A stretch of DNA of 64,000 nucleotides, taken from the NCBI GenBank assembly GCA_023213395.1, contig CM041465.1, positions 250,239,741 to 250,303,740 on the forward strand, read 5' to 3'. A model generated the notes under the pieces. That model ran no database searches, was not told where the DNA came from, and saw nothing but the letters and a program-made list of their open reading frames with translations. Source of the stretch: Cycas panzhihuaensis. Taxonomy: Eukaryota > Cycadophyta. Shown in pieces: positions 11,550-24,353 of this stretch (its first letter is position 1; each line of letters starts with the position of its first letter). The position numbers and the translations under genes are program-made.

Positions 11550-11770
11550 GACTATTAGATCTTAGTCTCTGGTACATAGAAACATATCACCTATTAGAAG
11601 CAAAACTTTAATGCCTTAGATGTAAATTTAAGTGATGCTAATGTGATTCTTGGAGATTCTCATGTATTTCTTGTAGAAGATGTTAGTTCTATTTCACTTA
11701 TAGGAGGTAAGTTTAATGGAGTTTACTATATAATAAAAATAAAACTTAATCTTCTTTCTACTAGAAAATT
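11550..11770 (+). pseudogene. Copia-1 protease remnant
   Basis: The frame reads ILVSGT.KHIT at about 11557, where the canonical motif is 'W(I/L)LDSG(A/T)S.H(I/M)T'; the catalytic Asp is now Val. It is followed by DANVILGDSHVFLVEDV and GGKFNGVYYI..IKLNLLST (to about 11760), the usual protease C-terminal block leading to pre-integrase. Inactive. Confidence 0.8.
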
Positions 11771-11949
11771 TATAAACAAGGTATGAAAATTAAGCTTTAT
11801 AATAATAGATTCATAGTTAAGGATCCTAAGAAGAACTTCTCTATTATTACTACTAGGAGAATGCAAGATAACTTTTAGGTGTTCGAGAAATTTAGAGCCT
11901 AAAAGGATTCTTATACTTTTATTACTAGAGCTAATGATATGAGTAAGTT

Positions 11950-12655
11950 ATAGAACGAGTGTTTGAGATATCTTATCTATAGAAGCATCAACCTTATGTA
12001 TAGGTTGAAATAGTGGTATGTTTACCATAAGTTCCATGTTCAAAAGGAATTTATGAAGGATGTATATATGGGAAGCACCATCATTATCTATTTACTAAAT
12101 ATTATGCTTAAAGAGCAAAGGAGAAGTTGGAACTTGTACATATTGACTTGATATGACCACTATCAAATCATTCTATATCTGGTACTCGATTTATCCTGAT
12201 GTTTATAGATGATTATAGTAAGAAAGCCTGGGTATACTTTTTGAAAAAAAAAGTCTAAAGTATTTGATTATTTTTTTGAATAGAAAGTTAATGTTGAGAA
12301 TGTGTGTGATAAGAAAATAAATATATTGAGAAATAATAATAGAAAGGAGTATGATAATAATACCTTTAATTAGTTCTATCTTGATCATGGTATTAAACAG
12401 GAATTAATCATCCCATATACCTCACAGAAAAATACTATTGCAAAGAGGAAGAAGTGTACCATGATAGAGATGATAAGGTATATGATGTATGCAAAGAATC
12501 TATGGCAAATATTTTAGGTAGAAGTTGTTGTGACAACTATTTATATTTTAAATAGGGTACCTACGAAAGTTATTTATGGTATTACTTCCAAAGCATGTTA
12601 GACCGGTTAAAAAACTTCCATTAATTATTTCAAGGTATTTAAAGGATTACAAACT
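11950..12655 (+). pseudogene. Copia-1 integrase core remnant
   Basis: Plus-strand pieces match copia integrase: LSNHSISGTRFILMFIDDY (about 12160-12215), AWVYFLKKK (about 12227), INILRNNNRKEYD (about 12320; the usual 'LRSDNG.EY', with the catalytic Asp now Asn), IIPYTSQKN (about 12408; 'PYTPQ.NG'), ERK-like residues and YILNRVPTKV (about 12545-12575). The end (INYFKVFKG, about 12618) matches 'YFKVFGC' and then joins abruptly to RNase H-proximal sequence. Confidence 0.85.
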
Positions 12656-13440
12656 AGTAAAGACACCATATATAAAGGGCATAAAGCTCCTGAAAGATAT
12701 GGACAAGCCACTTGTAGATGGGATTTTATATCAACAATTGGTAATGAGTTTGATTCACTTAAACTCATACTAGGTCTGATATTACTTATGTTATTAGATT
12801 GGTATTTCATTACATATAGAGTCCCTAAGAGCCTTATTAGATTATTAGAAAGAGGATTCTAAAGTATGTTAAGGGAACACTTAATCTTGCCCTTGAATAC
12901 CTTTGTGGTGGAAAGCCAAACTTGCATGGGTATACTGATGCCAATTAGGGTGGAGATGCAGAAGATATGAAATCAACTATAGGATCCAATTTTGATATTA
13001 GTAATAGATATATATCATGGTATTCCAAAAATCAAACCACCATTATATTGTTTTCTGTAAAGACTAAATACCAAGGACTAAGTATCAGTGCAATGGAAGC
13101 AATATGGTTTTAATGACTTTTGGAGAATCTTGGAACATCTTCTAACGTACGTATTATCCATATTGATAATCATAGTGCTATTCAACTTTTGAAGAATCTA
13201 GAATTTCATGCATGTATGAAGTATATTGAGATCCAACATTATTACATTCGTGAGAAGATTAGATCAAGGAAGTTGCAAGTTGAATTTTATCCTCATGAAG
13301 AATAACTTATAGATGTATTTACCAAAGCTCTTACTGAAGACCACTTCATCAAGATTCATGCAAATTTAGGACTTAGTAAAGTTGTCCTTGAGGGGGAATA
13401 TATTAATAAGGATAAAGACAATGGATAGTCCAGCCCTTAG
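12656..13440 (+). pseudogene. Copia-1 RT tail and RNase H remnant
   Basis: Directly after the integrase fragment the frame enters the very end of copia RT (KLLKDMDKPLVDGILYQQLV, about 12690-12745) and then RNase H: YVKGTLNLALEYL (about 12868-12905), GYTDAN, STIGSNFDISN, and VRIIHIDNHSAIQLLKNLE then KYIEIQHYYIREKI (open at 13120-13305), ending in FTKALTEDHFIKIH (about 13318-13360). The whole catalytic RT including the YVDD box is absent, so an internal deletion removed more than 1 kb. The junction lies at about 12650-12665. Confidence 0.88.
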
Positions 13441-13477
13441 GAAGACTTCAAGATCCCACATTTACATTAAGGGGGGA

Positions 13478-13774
13478 TGTTAGAGGTATTTTATCCACTT
13501 AACTCAACTGATGTTAATGTGATGTATATATTATATAAATATTTGTAATGTAATTTATTATTATGTGGGTTGATAGATGTAATACATGAGGTACTTGTAG
13601 ATCTATTTAAAGGGATTCGAAGTCCTTCATACAATACACTTTTATATCAATGTAATCAATAAATTTATGGTGGATTTTTATTGAAAGGTTTTCCACATTA
13701 ATTCTGTGCTATATGCTTATTCGTTTGGTGCTGCTTATGTATGTAAATGATTTATTTATTTGTGGTTTCTAATA
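13478..13774 (+). repeat. Copia-1 3' LTR with adjacent polypurine tract
   Basis: Starts TGTTAGAGGTATT and ends TTCTAATA (terminal CA changed to TA). The preceding AAGGGGGGA (13469-13477) is the polypurine tract used to prime plus-strand synthesis. Confidence 0.93.
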
Positions 13775-13779
13775 ATAAA

Positions 13780-15310
13780 GACAAGAGTCAATTAACTCCT
13801 CCTACAGTTAATGTAATACCTCGTTGCCCCTAGCAAAGTTATCACCTGAGGGATAGGTTGGGATGGGATAAGGTTTCTAGGTGCCTTAATATAGGTGGAG
13901 CATACAGGTTAAGATGTAAGTTATTGCATTAAAAACCTAAGGTTAGGCCATAAAGTAGGGTGTGAAGGAATTACTTATGAGTGGATAAGTCTCCTAGTTA
14001 CTAAAGCATTGGTGGAACATATGGTCTAGGTTTAACCCATTAACTTAGGTAATCTTGTTGAGTAAGAGTAGGTACTAGACCATAAGAGGGGATAATAGCT
14101 TGCTATGACAAAGTGGCATGTATGTAGGGAGCTTGATAACTCATGCAAGGAACGTAAGGTAAATGATTAGAATATAAGGTAAGGTAATGTAAGGAATATA
14201 AGTATCTTTGTAGAATATTTAAGTCAACCCTTAGAATATATAAAAGTGTTAGTGGGGTCAAATTAATTCTTGTGAATGGAAAATTTTACTTCATGTAGTC
14301 TTGAAGTATATATCCCTTAGTATTTAATGCTAAATACTTTAATTTTAACCTTATTAGAGAAGCATATATGATAACCAATAAACTAGCCATATTAAATAAA
14401 GATATGACATGGATTTTTACCACTTTTTCTTTCTTGTAATTGTTCACTTAATTTATTTTAGGAAAATAAATCATTTTGACTCACTTTTATTGTTTGCTTT
14501 TCATAAGATTGGTAACATAGTACTATTAAATATTGTTTGATAAGAGGTAACTATAGGTATAATATTGAATATGATAAGATTTTATGAGCATTCTTACTTA
14601 GGAGTACTTTTTAGCCAAGCAATATCCATGTGATAACCTTATTTTTATTTTAGTACCAATAGTTTAATTTCTTCTTAAAAAAATAAATCCTTCTTTTGAT
14701 AAAAAATTCACATAAGAACTACCCTCTTAAACTGCCCTATCATTAAAAACTAATTATTTTAACAATTTTACTAGGGACCCATTCCATTGTTTTGTAATAA
14801 TTATAATATAATCCAAGATTGAAATTATCAACCATTATATTTTAATGTATTCAAGTGGCATAAAAGGCTTTAAAAAAAGAGTTTAATTAATTACCAAATA
14901 GTTCTTAATTTATAGTTCATCATATTTTCAATATTTAAGATTTATTTATTTGGAGCTCATGTTATCTTCATTATGTCATTTTCCATAGCTTATTCATTTA
15001 CTCTACTTTTCCTTACCCATGAGGACTTCTCTTCCTTTAGTTCTTACTAGTCTTTATATGAACTCATTGAGACCCATCATAATTCCATGTATTTCATAAG
15101 TATTTATTTTCCTTTAAATAATAAAGAGAATCAAGAACAAGGATGTGAAAATGAAGAGTAAGTGAAGGTGTAGATTTACAATAATGCCATATGGTTAGAC
15201 TTCTTAAATTATTCATGATTATGATCTCTTCTTATATTTGCTATTTCTAAAATTCAATGGAGTAAAATCAATTGATTTGGATAGAATCTTTAGGAAGTTA
15301 CTAATGAGGA
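13780..15310 (+). other. Intergenic; possible old LTR-derived sequence
   Basis: No gene. TGTAATACCTCGTTGCCCC at 13812 resembles the TGTAA(C/T)ACC start of many plant gypsy LTRs, and AATATATAAAAGTG near 14233 could be its TATA box. No right edge or partner was found, so this is only a suggestion. Confidence 0.3.
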
Positions 15311-15315
15311 TAATT

Positions 15316-15642
15316 TATTAGGAAATGCAACTAAAGCAAACAAGGTCGATAAGATCTTTTAAATCAAGCAGATATCAAGTAAAAATAGATAGCACAGTAC
15401 ACCATATTGCCATGAGAAACCCTTACAAGTGAAAACCTACAAATGAATAATAATTCACATTATGACAAAATGATGATACTAAAAAGATGGACTTTGATCT
15501 ATATTTATAGATCTAAAGTGCCAAATATAATTACAATTTACATCCATTAGGTCACTACAATCAAGAATATTTCTCCACATAATTAGGCATAAAAATATGG
15601 AGGCCCACTTTACATTAGGTGGTATGGATATATTTTCTAATA
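15316..15642 (-). repeat. LARD-1 3' LTR (left copy)
   Basis: Pairs with 18903-19229 over its full length; terminal dinucleotides have decayed (TA at the left edge). Confidence 0.88.
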
Positions 15643-18600
15643 TCCCTTCTTAATGTAAATGTGGGGCAATAAGGATTATCATTGGGAATAAATCCCCTCT
15701 CAAGGATAACCTTATCCAACCTAATATGCATAAACGTCGATGTAGCGATTATCAGTCAGGTGTGATGGTGCTATGATTTGTATATACTCAATTCTTTGGA
15801 AATGCTCCAACAGACCTCCAACCATATAACTCTCTCTGTACTTGACACTTCGTCCATTCAACTCAGTCGCATTCCTTTGATTAAACCAAGAGGTTGAGTC
15901 ACTTGAGCCATATGAATCACCTCTTCAAGTCTTCATTAAGGAACATTGATATGATATGATACCCAATTATCTGAAGTTGCTGAAGTAAGGATCAAATGGA
16001 CCAAAGAACATAGAGACTAGTGTAAAATATCTCATCATACCTTAATCCTTATTCCTACTAGAGATCACTTGTATAACAAGCTTACCAACTTGCAAATTGA
16101 CTAGGTACTTGCTTCAATATAGCTCTCCATCATGAATCTGTACTCACTGGAATGTTGGTATCTATTAGAAGTTTTGACTAACATGTTGATCCATAATCTT
16201 CTATCATCTTGCAAGTCTTCAACTATTAATGGAATATGGGGTTGTAATCCATGTCTCATTATCTAACAACTCCTCATCATCAATCTCTCACTAAGTCCTG
16301 CTTTCATCTCAAGCACAATGTTAGGCAAATAAACCTCCACGCCTGCTAAATAACGACTTAAAAAAGTGAAGCAAAAAACTTGTAACCAAATAACACTCAG
16401 CATGATACACCAACAACTCTTTAACTCAACATCTAGACTAATCACAATGCATTCCCCTATAGATCACACTATTTATAAGTTAAACAATACATAAGCTTCA
16501 AACTCTTGTAATCTTACTGCTACAATCTTCGTCTAATATTTGTGCACTCCAATGCACCAAAGGGAACAATTGGAAGGCTTATGACTTAGTCTAAACATAC
16601 AACAAGAGGGGAATATATGCCATAAATAGTTACAACAGGGGTACCCATACCTGTCCACTACAGCTTCTACTAACAAAACAAGGGAGGCAAACCATAACAT
16701 GCACCTAACCTCACCATCTGCATCATGATACTCACTTAAATATAACCTAATAGGCCAACAGATAAAGGCATAACTAATTTTTAAGGTAATTCATTTTAGA
16801 CCTTTCCATTTACACTTGAAATTTCATTAAGCACTCTATCTCGGTTCTACATTAGACTTGTTCATATATGCATCCATGTTGAATTAGCATTAAACCTAGC
16901 CACAAACCTCATGCTATCATCAGTCTAACTAGCAAAGCATAACGGTCCATCATCAATTGACAACCACTCATACAAGCAAATTCTGAACTTCGTGTCATCT
17001 CATATATATCTAATGTAATAGAACTCGAATATAACTGAACAAATCACTCATTTCACTGACTAATCACATAAATCTAAACTTTGTGCAATGATCTATGCCA
17101 TACTCAAATAGTAATAGAGTTTATAATAACTTGTAGTTAAGGTATTTCATGTAAACTTGCCCATTTTCACCCAAACTTGCCTAATCTCGCCTATCACGCA
17201 CTAAAATATGCCCAATTAGCTTGCCATGTAATCTCACATGCAACAAGCATCTTAGCCTCATCTTGCCCTTCTCTCTCGCCCTCTTCTTCACCCATAAAGC
17301 TCCTTCATGTATGTCACATTCTAAGGAGCATAATACCACCTCATATTACCCATCTCGCCACCAATGCTCTCTCATGTAACCACATGCAAAAAATCATGCC
17401 ACATCTCTTATGCAATCGCATGAAAGAGATTCTCATTTTGCCATTAAACAGTCACTAATAGAGCACCTCAAATCACCAATAGTCATCATTGAAACTTTAT
17501 AAAATATATTTGTGTCATTTTGTCAAAAGGTACACTTATATCACAAAGCTGAATTAAATAAAAAATAACTCGCAATACCATATACCATTAAATATCTCAT
17601 AAATAAAGAAAGACACCAAAATATATTAAAATAACTTTAATGATAAAAGGGCAATTATCAAACCCCAAACTCAATAAAAAAACATAATCGATTAAGGGAT
17701 GATTGACGTTGGGCAAAAATGATTAAAATAAATCAATATAGAAAGGCGGTGGCATATGTTGAATACTCTCTATGACAACCTGCATATATATCATTCAGGC
17801 GACATTGAACATGATGTACCTCCAGGTGATAAATGTATTAACAGTAGGCCAAACATAATCTATGAGCAACTTGATTTAGCAATTGACGATAGTCTTCAAC
17901 AAAAGGCGACGACTACAATAAATAATAATCCATGGGTGACATTGATAATCAAACGACTCTACGAGCGATCAAAATAAATCAACAACGACACATCTGTATC
18001 TTGGCTGTGAAGATATAAATGACACAAGCGAATGGAGGTTCACACATAACATTAATAGTGGTATTATATCATCATGCGATGAATAGACGTAGTTGGAAAT
18101 TAGATAATCAGATGTACAATGAGTAAATAATGCAAATAAGCAACAAAATCTCAGGGGCATCAATATGATAATAGCATGTGAGGATAACTCAAATATACTA
18201 GCAATCAATATATTCAAACAGAATATAAGAAAGGGCATCAATATTATCAACACAAACTGTGGATATAATATATATGCACCACACCGTGATAAAAAAAATA
18301 TATGGTGAACCATATATTTGAATCATACATCACACAAATATTATACAGGCAAAATATATTCATGGGCAGCTAATAATATGAAGGGCGATATAATATATTA
18401 GTCGATAATGTAGAATATACAAGGAGTAGACCTTAATAGCTTTTAAACCCTAAAATTTATCAACTAAGTGTTAATATATTGCAGTACTATGAGCATACCT
18501 CTATATTATTACTAGATTAATGATTTCACAATTTTGCAACAACTTGTTAGGGTTTTTGCACTTTTTCACTGGAAACAGAGGGTTGGCAATCGATTCTATG

Positions 18601-18902
18601 ATATGCAAACTCAGTGCCAACATCAAGTAGGGATCTAGCATCTTTAGTAGGCTCAAACAACACTTACATGGATGACAACAGAGTCAAAACTTGTCCACAC
18701 AACTCCATATAACTCAGAGTACTTGCAAATAATGGAGAGAATTCTCTTGGGATCTTCAACGATCATTTGCACCTCTGTGGCTATTCTGCAAGGTCATCGG
18801 GCACACCAGTCTACTAAGGGCAATCCAACATGACCTAGCACCATCGATTGAACCTCCAACAACATTCATCTACCTGTTCACAACCTACAAGTTCTGACAC
18901 CA

Positions 18903-19229
18903 TGTTACAAAATGTAATTGAAGTAAATAATGTTGACATGATCTTTCACATCATGCATATATCAAGTAGAAACAGATAGCATAGTACACCATATTGCCAT
19001 GGGAAACCCTTATCGGTGAAAACCCATAAATGAATAATAATTCACATTATGACAAAATGATTATACTACAAAGATGGACTTTGATCTAGATTTATAGATA
19101 TAAAGTGCCAAATCTAATTACAATTTACATCCATTAGGTCACTACAATCAAGAATATTCCTCCACATAATCAGGCATAAAAATATGGAGGCCCATTTTAC
19201 ATTCTGCGGTATGGACACATTTTCTAACA
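18903..19229 (-). repeat. LARD-1 5' LTR (right copy)
   Basis: TGTTACAAAATG... to ...TTTTCTAACA; bordered on the left by the primer-binding site (complement of GTTCTGACACCA). Confidence 0.9.
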
Positions 19230-19234
19230 CAATT

Positions 19235-21885
19235 ATTATGGTTAGACATGGAATACTCTTGATTAGTTATTTAAGTTCTTGGGTATACTCTTTGGCTTCC
19301 AAGCCTCTTTTACAACTATGTGGGATATGGTAGTAGCCAAGGCTGAAAAAAAATGATCACACTAAATGTGAAGGAGGTGAGTTGAATTGTAAAGTACTAG
19401 ATATATCTTAAGAGATTAGTAGCTACACACATATTGTTTTTCATATTAGATGCCTTCAAAGGTTTCCTATCTTAAACCTTTTAATCTACTTAAAGCCTTC
19501 ACACTATCCATAGTTGAAAGTGAGAAGGGGTTTCACAAAGTTAAAAGGGAAATGCATTGTATAATTTAGGCTAAAGCAAGTCTTTCCATTATAGATATTT
19601 AAAGATAAGAGATAGACCTTTGTGCTATATAGATAATGAGATACTTAGAAGAGAAAGAAGATTGGAAAAGATTGATTAAATATAACACGACTAAGGGACT
19701 TATCTTTAGGAATTATAGTTGAGAAATTCTCCCTACTCATACCTTATATTTAGCTCTTATACCATATGAAGTTGTAAACAATTATACATTTTAAATCATC
19801 TCAAAGTATTAATTAAGCTATAAGCACTTCTCCTCTTGGAAATGAGAAAGACTAGGGAAAGACCTTACTATTAGGAAACACTCATTATAGTGGTCCCTAC
19901 TTATACATAGAGAGCTTCCATGGTTCACAACCCTTCATTTTTCCAAGATGGTTTGGAAAATTATCCATGACCTTTATAACCTTACTCGTAAGAACTAGAA
20001 ATCTTAATAGACTATCAAGAGTGATTTTTATCCTACTAATCCAAATAGGATATTATTAAGAGAAGTAAGAGACATCGTTCTTAATATTTATGCTTGAAAA
20101 GTTCTTGAAATTTTTACCAAAATCCCTCCTCCTTTATTTACTTTCTTTAAGACCTATGCAAAAAATACTATAATCAGACTCAATGGAGTGTGAGCTTGAA
20201 TGAATCTCCCTCCATGTAGAAAAGGAGGTTTGAAAGACTATTGAATGCACTAATGGAGCCTACAAAAGGATTTCTTACCTTATCTCTAATTCACCAAGGG
20301 GTTTTTATTAAAGTAAGGCTTATAAAATAGGCTTCAAATTGCACCCTACCGTATTTATAAGAGAAGAGAAATGGTGTTACACTTCTTCTTCTAGTGTCCT
20401 TTTACTGAAAGCCTTTAGGGATGGATACTTTTTTTCATTGAGCCAATGGCATATTCCTATTCAAGTTACACTTTGTTAAGGCACTTAGACCCATGTTCCA
20501 AGACTTTTCATATCACATGCTATGTTCTTGGGATTTAGGTATTGTTTACTATTTAGAAAAATAGGCAAAAAAAAACATGTTATTAAAAATAATCACAATC
20601 TTTATTTAGTTGCTAATGAGTTATGCATTTCTATTCTAGTTAATTGTTCATTGTAGATGAGGGTTTAAATTAAGAAAGTAAAATTAAAAGTGGAGTGCTT
20701 GGTGAGCTTATTATATTTTGGGCCATAACCCATGTATTATTAGTAGGATACCCCTTCAAAATGAGAAAAATCCTTCCTATATCTAGATTAGGAGTAGAGG
20801 CAAACATACTTAAGAGAAGGCCCCTTAAAGCTAGAGGCAATGCTTATAGTCCTAGTCTCTCCATAAATAATTGGGTGATCAATGCTCCTTTAATGGCCTT
20901 ATCAATGTATATAGCTTAAGAAGAATGTGGGTGGGAGCCCTAATAAACTAAGCCTATGATGAACTTATAATAAACGGTTATGGGCCTTCTCCCTCTATTA
21001 GGGTAAATCTTGGATAATAATAAGTAGTAATCGTGAATGTCTTACCTTAGAAGGAGGATGAGCTAGAACTTGCCCATGATACATGATGCTTTATTGATCC
21101 AAGTTCCTACATATTTTTCTATTGTCTTACCTATGCTTTTAGTTGTGTGCCATAATTATTGGCAACTTCTAATTAGTCGAGGGTCTATCTTTATAAGATC
21201 ATATGGATGTAACTAGCTTTTTATCCCTTATTATAAGGTATGAACCCAATGATAATGTTGAAGAGGCCTTCAATCACCCTTTTTATCATTAATCATGTAA
21301 TTGTTCTCAATTTAATTTTATCATATTTCTAACAAAAAAGATTTTATGTTAATGAATCTTTTTCATTTTTTTCCTTATGAAAAAAGTTAAGACTAATGAA
21401 AAGCATAAGGGTGTTACCTTCTTTTATTAGTATATATTAATGATTTAATTCTTCTTAAGATTGATATTATCATTTGAATGTTGAAATTAATAAGGTAATA
21501 TTTTAAGGATATAATAAGGTAAATTTAGTGATCAATCCATACCTTAAATTACCAAGCCAAGATTTAACTTGCTAATTAGAATCTATAAAGTCATCTCTAA
21601 TCAATAATAAATGCATTGAAGAAAAAATTAATAAATGAGAATAATCATTACAATGGGGGATTATACATTCATCTATTTATACTCAATTGATTAGTCAATA
21701 GAACAACCTAACTATAAACAAATAATTTCAAGTTAAAGTGAGTTATCATGTTGATGAACTTCCATATGTATCAAAAACAAAGAATAAAACTATTTAGTAT
21801 TTGTATTAGGATTCATTCAAGTGATAAAATAACAACTTAGTCTTTCATTATGGAATTCTTACAAATCTAATTTTACAAAATTCTA
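19235..21885. other. Unassigned AT-rich interval
   Basis: No coding frame, LTR pair or tandem repeat that I can defend. Short open stretches (for example 20695-20919, plus) have no recognisable motif. Confidence 0.5.
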
Positions 21886-21889
21886 AAAT

Positions 21890-23160
21890 TCACATAATTT
21901 TAATAATAATGTTTCTTTAAGCATTGGGCATTAATATGACTATAAATGTCTAACCCTATAAAATTGAATATTTGAAATAATCATTCCTTATAATTCTTAA
22001 GAATCGCATAAGGACCCAACCATAAATTTTGAAAAACTTGGCATGCTTGTTTTTTCTTTTTTTCATTGCTTCACATTTTAATACTTATATTTTATTTTAT
22101 TTTATTTTACTTGTTAATTATTTTAAAATTTTCCTTTTGTTGAATAATAATTTTATTAAATTATGGTGGATTTCTACTTGTTGTTAGACTCTTAACTAGG
22201 ATTCTCCCAATTGAGACAATTCAAACAATCTCACCTTTAATCTCTTCAATATTGTTAAGTCATTATTAATTATAGAATTTTAAAATGAGATTTCAACTTG
22301 AATACACAATACTATTTTATCTCACCTTTAATCTCTTCAATATTGTTAAGTCATTATTAATTATAGAAATTTAAAATGAGATTTCAACTTGAATACACAA
22401 TACTATTTTAATCAAATAGAATACTTGAAACAAAGCGAATTTGATAGTAGTTTGGTGTGCTAATAATGGTGGGCAATTTTTTAAATATCAACTACTTTAT
22501 TCATGATAATAGTTATTTTTTTTCTTATTTTAAATTAAATTTAGACTAATATTTTATAGGTCAATTTTGACTACCCATTTAGTTATGAGTGATGTATAAA
22601 GAATATATTTTGGAAAACTATTGTATTGAAGATTTGAATTCCTATATTGATATGAGGCACACTAAACTTACATGCAAGTTTATTAACAATATAACCATCA
22701 ATGGTACATGAATCATTTTAGTACAATTGAATAACTTCTTCTCATTTAAAACAATAATTTATTACACCAATTGCTTACATATGACCTTTGTAATATGAAA
22801 CAACTACATTAATAAAACTAAATCTCATTTTAAAAGGATTAGAAGGTGTAATACAATAAACTAACAAACTGTAGTGATGTCCTTTCATATAGATTTTATA
22901 AACAAGATATGACATAATACATTTAAATACACTAGAGAATACTCTTGGTCAATGGTATCTGACATGGAAATATTTCTTTATGATGACTTTCTTAAAATTA
23001 GTTCCACCATAACAACTCAAAAGGTATTTATATAGGATTCCATTGATGTCTTCCTTTTCAGTGCATTTAAGTAAAACCCCATTAATAGAATCCTTAAAAA
23101 GGGTTCCATCCATCAATATAAACTTGTATGTGTTTTGTTTGATTAGAAAGCCCATTTTTG
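21890..23160 (-). pseudogene. Gypsy integrase remnant (H2C2, core, GPY/F)
   Basis: Minus strand. An open stretch at 23155-22949 reads FILMDGTLFKDSINGVLLKC, then SCYGGTNFKKV, equivalent to the integrase zinc-binding region ('L.dg.LyKRs..GvLLrC... CGGHf'), with the histidines largely lost. Weaker core-domain similarity (INVVVSYYKGHM, matching 'iv.tdYfTKW.Ea') follows near 22790. Near 22060-21920 the GPY/F module is clear: LWLGPYAILKNYKE. Order and spacing fit a Tat-like Ty3/gypsy integrase. RT is absent upstream, and a 91-bp tandem duplication lies within. Stops throughout. Confidence 0.7.
22230..22411. repeat. 91-bp tandem duplication
   Basis: Units 22230-22320 and 22321-22411 are head-to-tail and differ at essentially one base (...AGAATTTTAAA... 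versus ...AGAAATTTAAA...). This is far fewer differences than the surrounding decayed sequence would predict, so the duplication is recent relative to the host integrase remnant. Confidence 0.95.
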
Positions 23161-23164
23161 AAGA

Positions 23165-23211
23165 TTAGTTTTGGAGATAAAGAATCAAGTTAGAAAATTG
23201 ATCGTCTTTAA
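23165..23211. repeat. Direct repeat, left copy
   Basis: About 45 bp (TTTTGGAGATAAAGAATCAA...) matching 24308-24353 in the same orientation across 1.1 kb of unassigned sequence that has no gene. Confidence 0.75.
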
Positions 23212-24307
23212 TACACTTATATAAAAAATGTAACTAATTAAACAACATCGAGTGGGAATGGAAGGTCATACACATATCCTACCAAGCAATCAAGGATGGG
23301 GTAAATGAGCAAGAGGGAACAAACTCAAACTCTCGCTTGAGGCACTCGTGTATCTTATAGATGAAAGTGCAAATAATAGAAAGATGATCTTAGATTAGGG
23401 GCAAATGTATGTGTGTTCATGCTATAAGAAATAAGGAGGGAAGACCCTAAAAAAGTAACTAAACAATTAACCAAGCATGTAAAGATATAGATAGGTAGAT
23501 GCAAAAGCAACATTGCATAGTAGAAAAGAAGAAAGCTAACTGACTGAACTACAAAAAAAGAAAGAGAAACAATCTAGTCTAATTAGTAGATGCCCTTAAA
23601 AAGACCAAACAACACCCAATAAAAGAGTTCTTGGGATCTGAGAGGACTATTAGGTCATGTGTATCCCAACTGTAAATGTGATCTATATGCCTACCCTAAT
23701 TCAACTACCCTCCCAAAGTGACTGACCTATCTTAACCCAATGCTTACATAAAGCTAAATGACGAGACTTGATGTAGAAAGTCGAGAAAAGAGTGATAAGA
23801 AGAAGAGCCCTGAAAGAGCTAAGATTATAAGATAAATCTACTCGTGGATAAGTCAATGAAGACTTGTTAATGCCAGTAACCCACTCTACATGAATGTGGA
23901 GCAGTCAAGCAGTGTCCACGTCTAGATCTGATGCACCTTATTAAACTCTAAATGGTGAAATAGATAAGAAGAAGCCACTCTCAACGAGAATGGATAATGT
24001 TCACTTAATTATATGAACTGTATATGGAAGGGATAATTACCCACCATTGATTCGTTCATAACACAATGTAAAGGACTTAACGTATCTAGGGCCTAAGGCC
24101 ACTTATCTTGTTTGGTAATAAAATCTGGGTAGAAACAAAGTGGCCCCTCATTTCAATAGAGAAAACCCTATTATTGACTTAGAACTAGGGAGCAAACAAC
24201 ACACAACTATAAGGCAACTAATATATGATTCTAATTGAATGAAAGCAACAAAGAATCCTAATTTAGATTTAAACTTTTAGCCCCATGGATTCGAGGAATT
24301 AAGATTA
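23212..24307. other. 1.1-kb unassigned segment between direct repeats
   Basis: Contains somewhat more G/C than its neighbours but no recognisable open frame. Being bracketed by direct repeats, it may be an inserted segment or one side of a segmental duplication. Confidence 0.45.
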
Positions 24308-24353
24308 AGTTTTGAGATAAATAATCAAGTTAGAAAATTTATCATCCTTTATC
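24308..24353. repeat. Direct repeat, right copy
   Basis: Second copy of 23165-23211; it runs straight into the tetranucleotide array. Confidence 0.75.

Larger units (their letters stand above)
9053..13774 (+). mobile_element. Copia-1: copia element with both LTRs, RT mostly deleted
   Basis: A 4.7-kb copia element delimited by two LTRs (9053-9337 and 13478-13774), with PBS at 9338 and PPT ending at 13477. Flanking bases are ACAAA (9048-9052) and ATAAA (13775-13779), a 5-bp target duplication with one change. Internal order is a long leader, gag, protease, integrase, a remnant of RT, then RNase H. By eye the LTRs differ at roughly one base in six, so the insertion is old. The gag is clearly of the same family as Copia-2 (shared NSKVE and LNKI.DLKN blocks), although the LTRs differ. 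Many stops; non-functional. Confidence 0.93.
15316..19229 (-). mobile_element. LARD-1: non-coding LTR retrotransposon
   Basis: Two 327-bp LTRs (15316-15642, 18903-19229) enclose 3.26 kb without recognisable gag or pol in any frame. On the minus strand a primer-binding site TGGTGTCAGAAC (18891-18902) abuts the right LTR, and a polypurine-like tract (complement of TCCCTTCTTA, 15643-15652) abuts the left one, so the element is minus-oriented. Flanks TAATT (15311-15315) and CAATT (19230-19234) form a 5-bp target duplication with one mismatch. Size and lack of coding fit the large retrotransposon derivative (LARD) class, which relies on proteins of other elements. Small open frames inside (for example 17969-18313, minus) are hydrophobic, low in homology and probably accidental. 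Confidence 0.88.

Noticed and set aside
17969-18313. 114-residue hydrophobic frame inside LARD-1 (minus)
   Set aside because: Looks membrane-like but has no gag, pol or env motif; AT-rich sequence readily yields Ile/Leu/Phe-rich chance frames.
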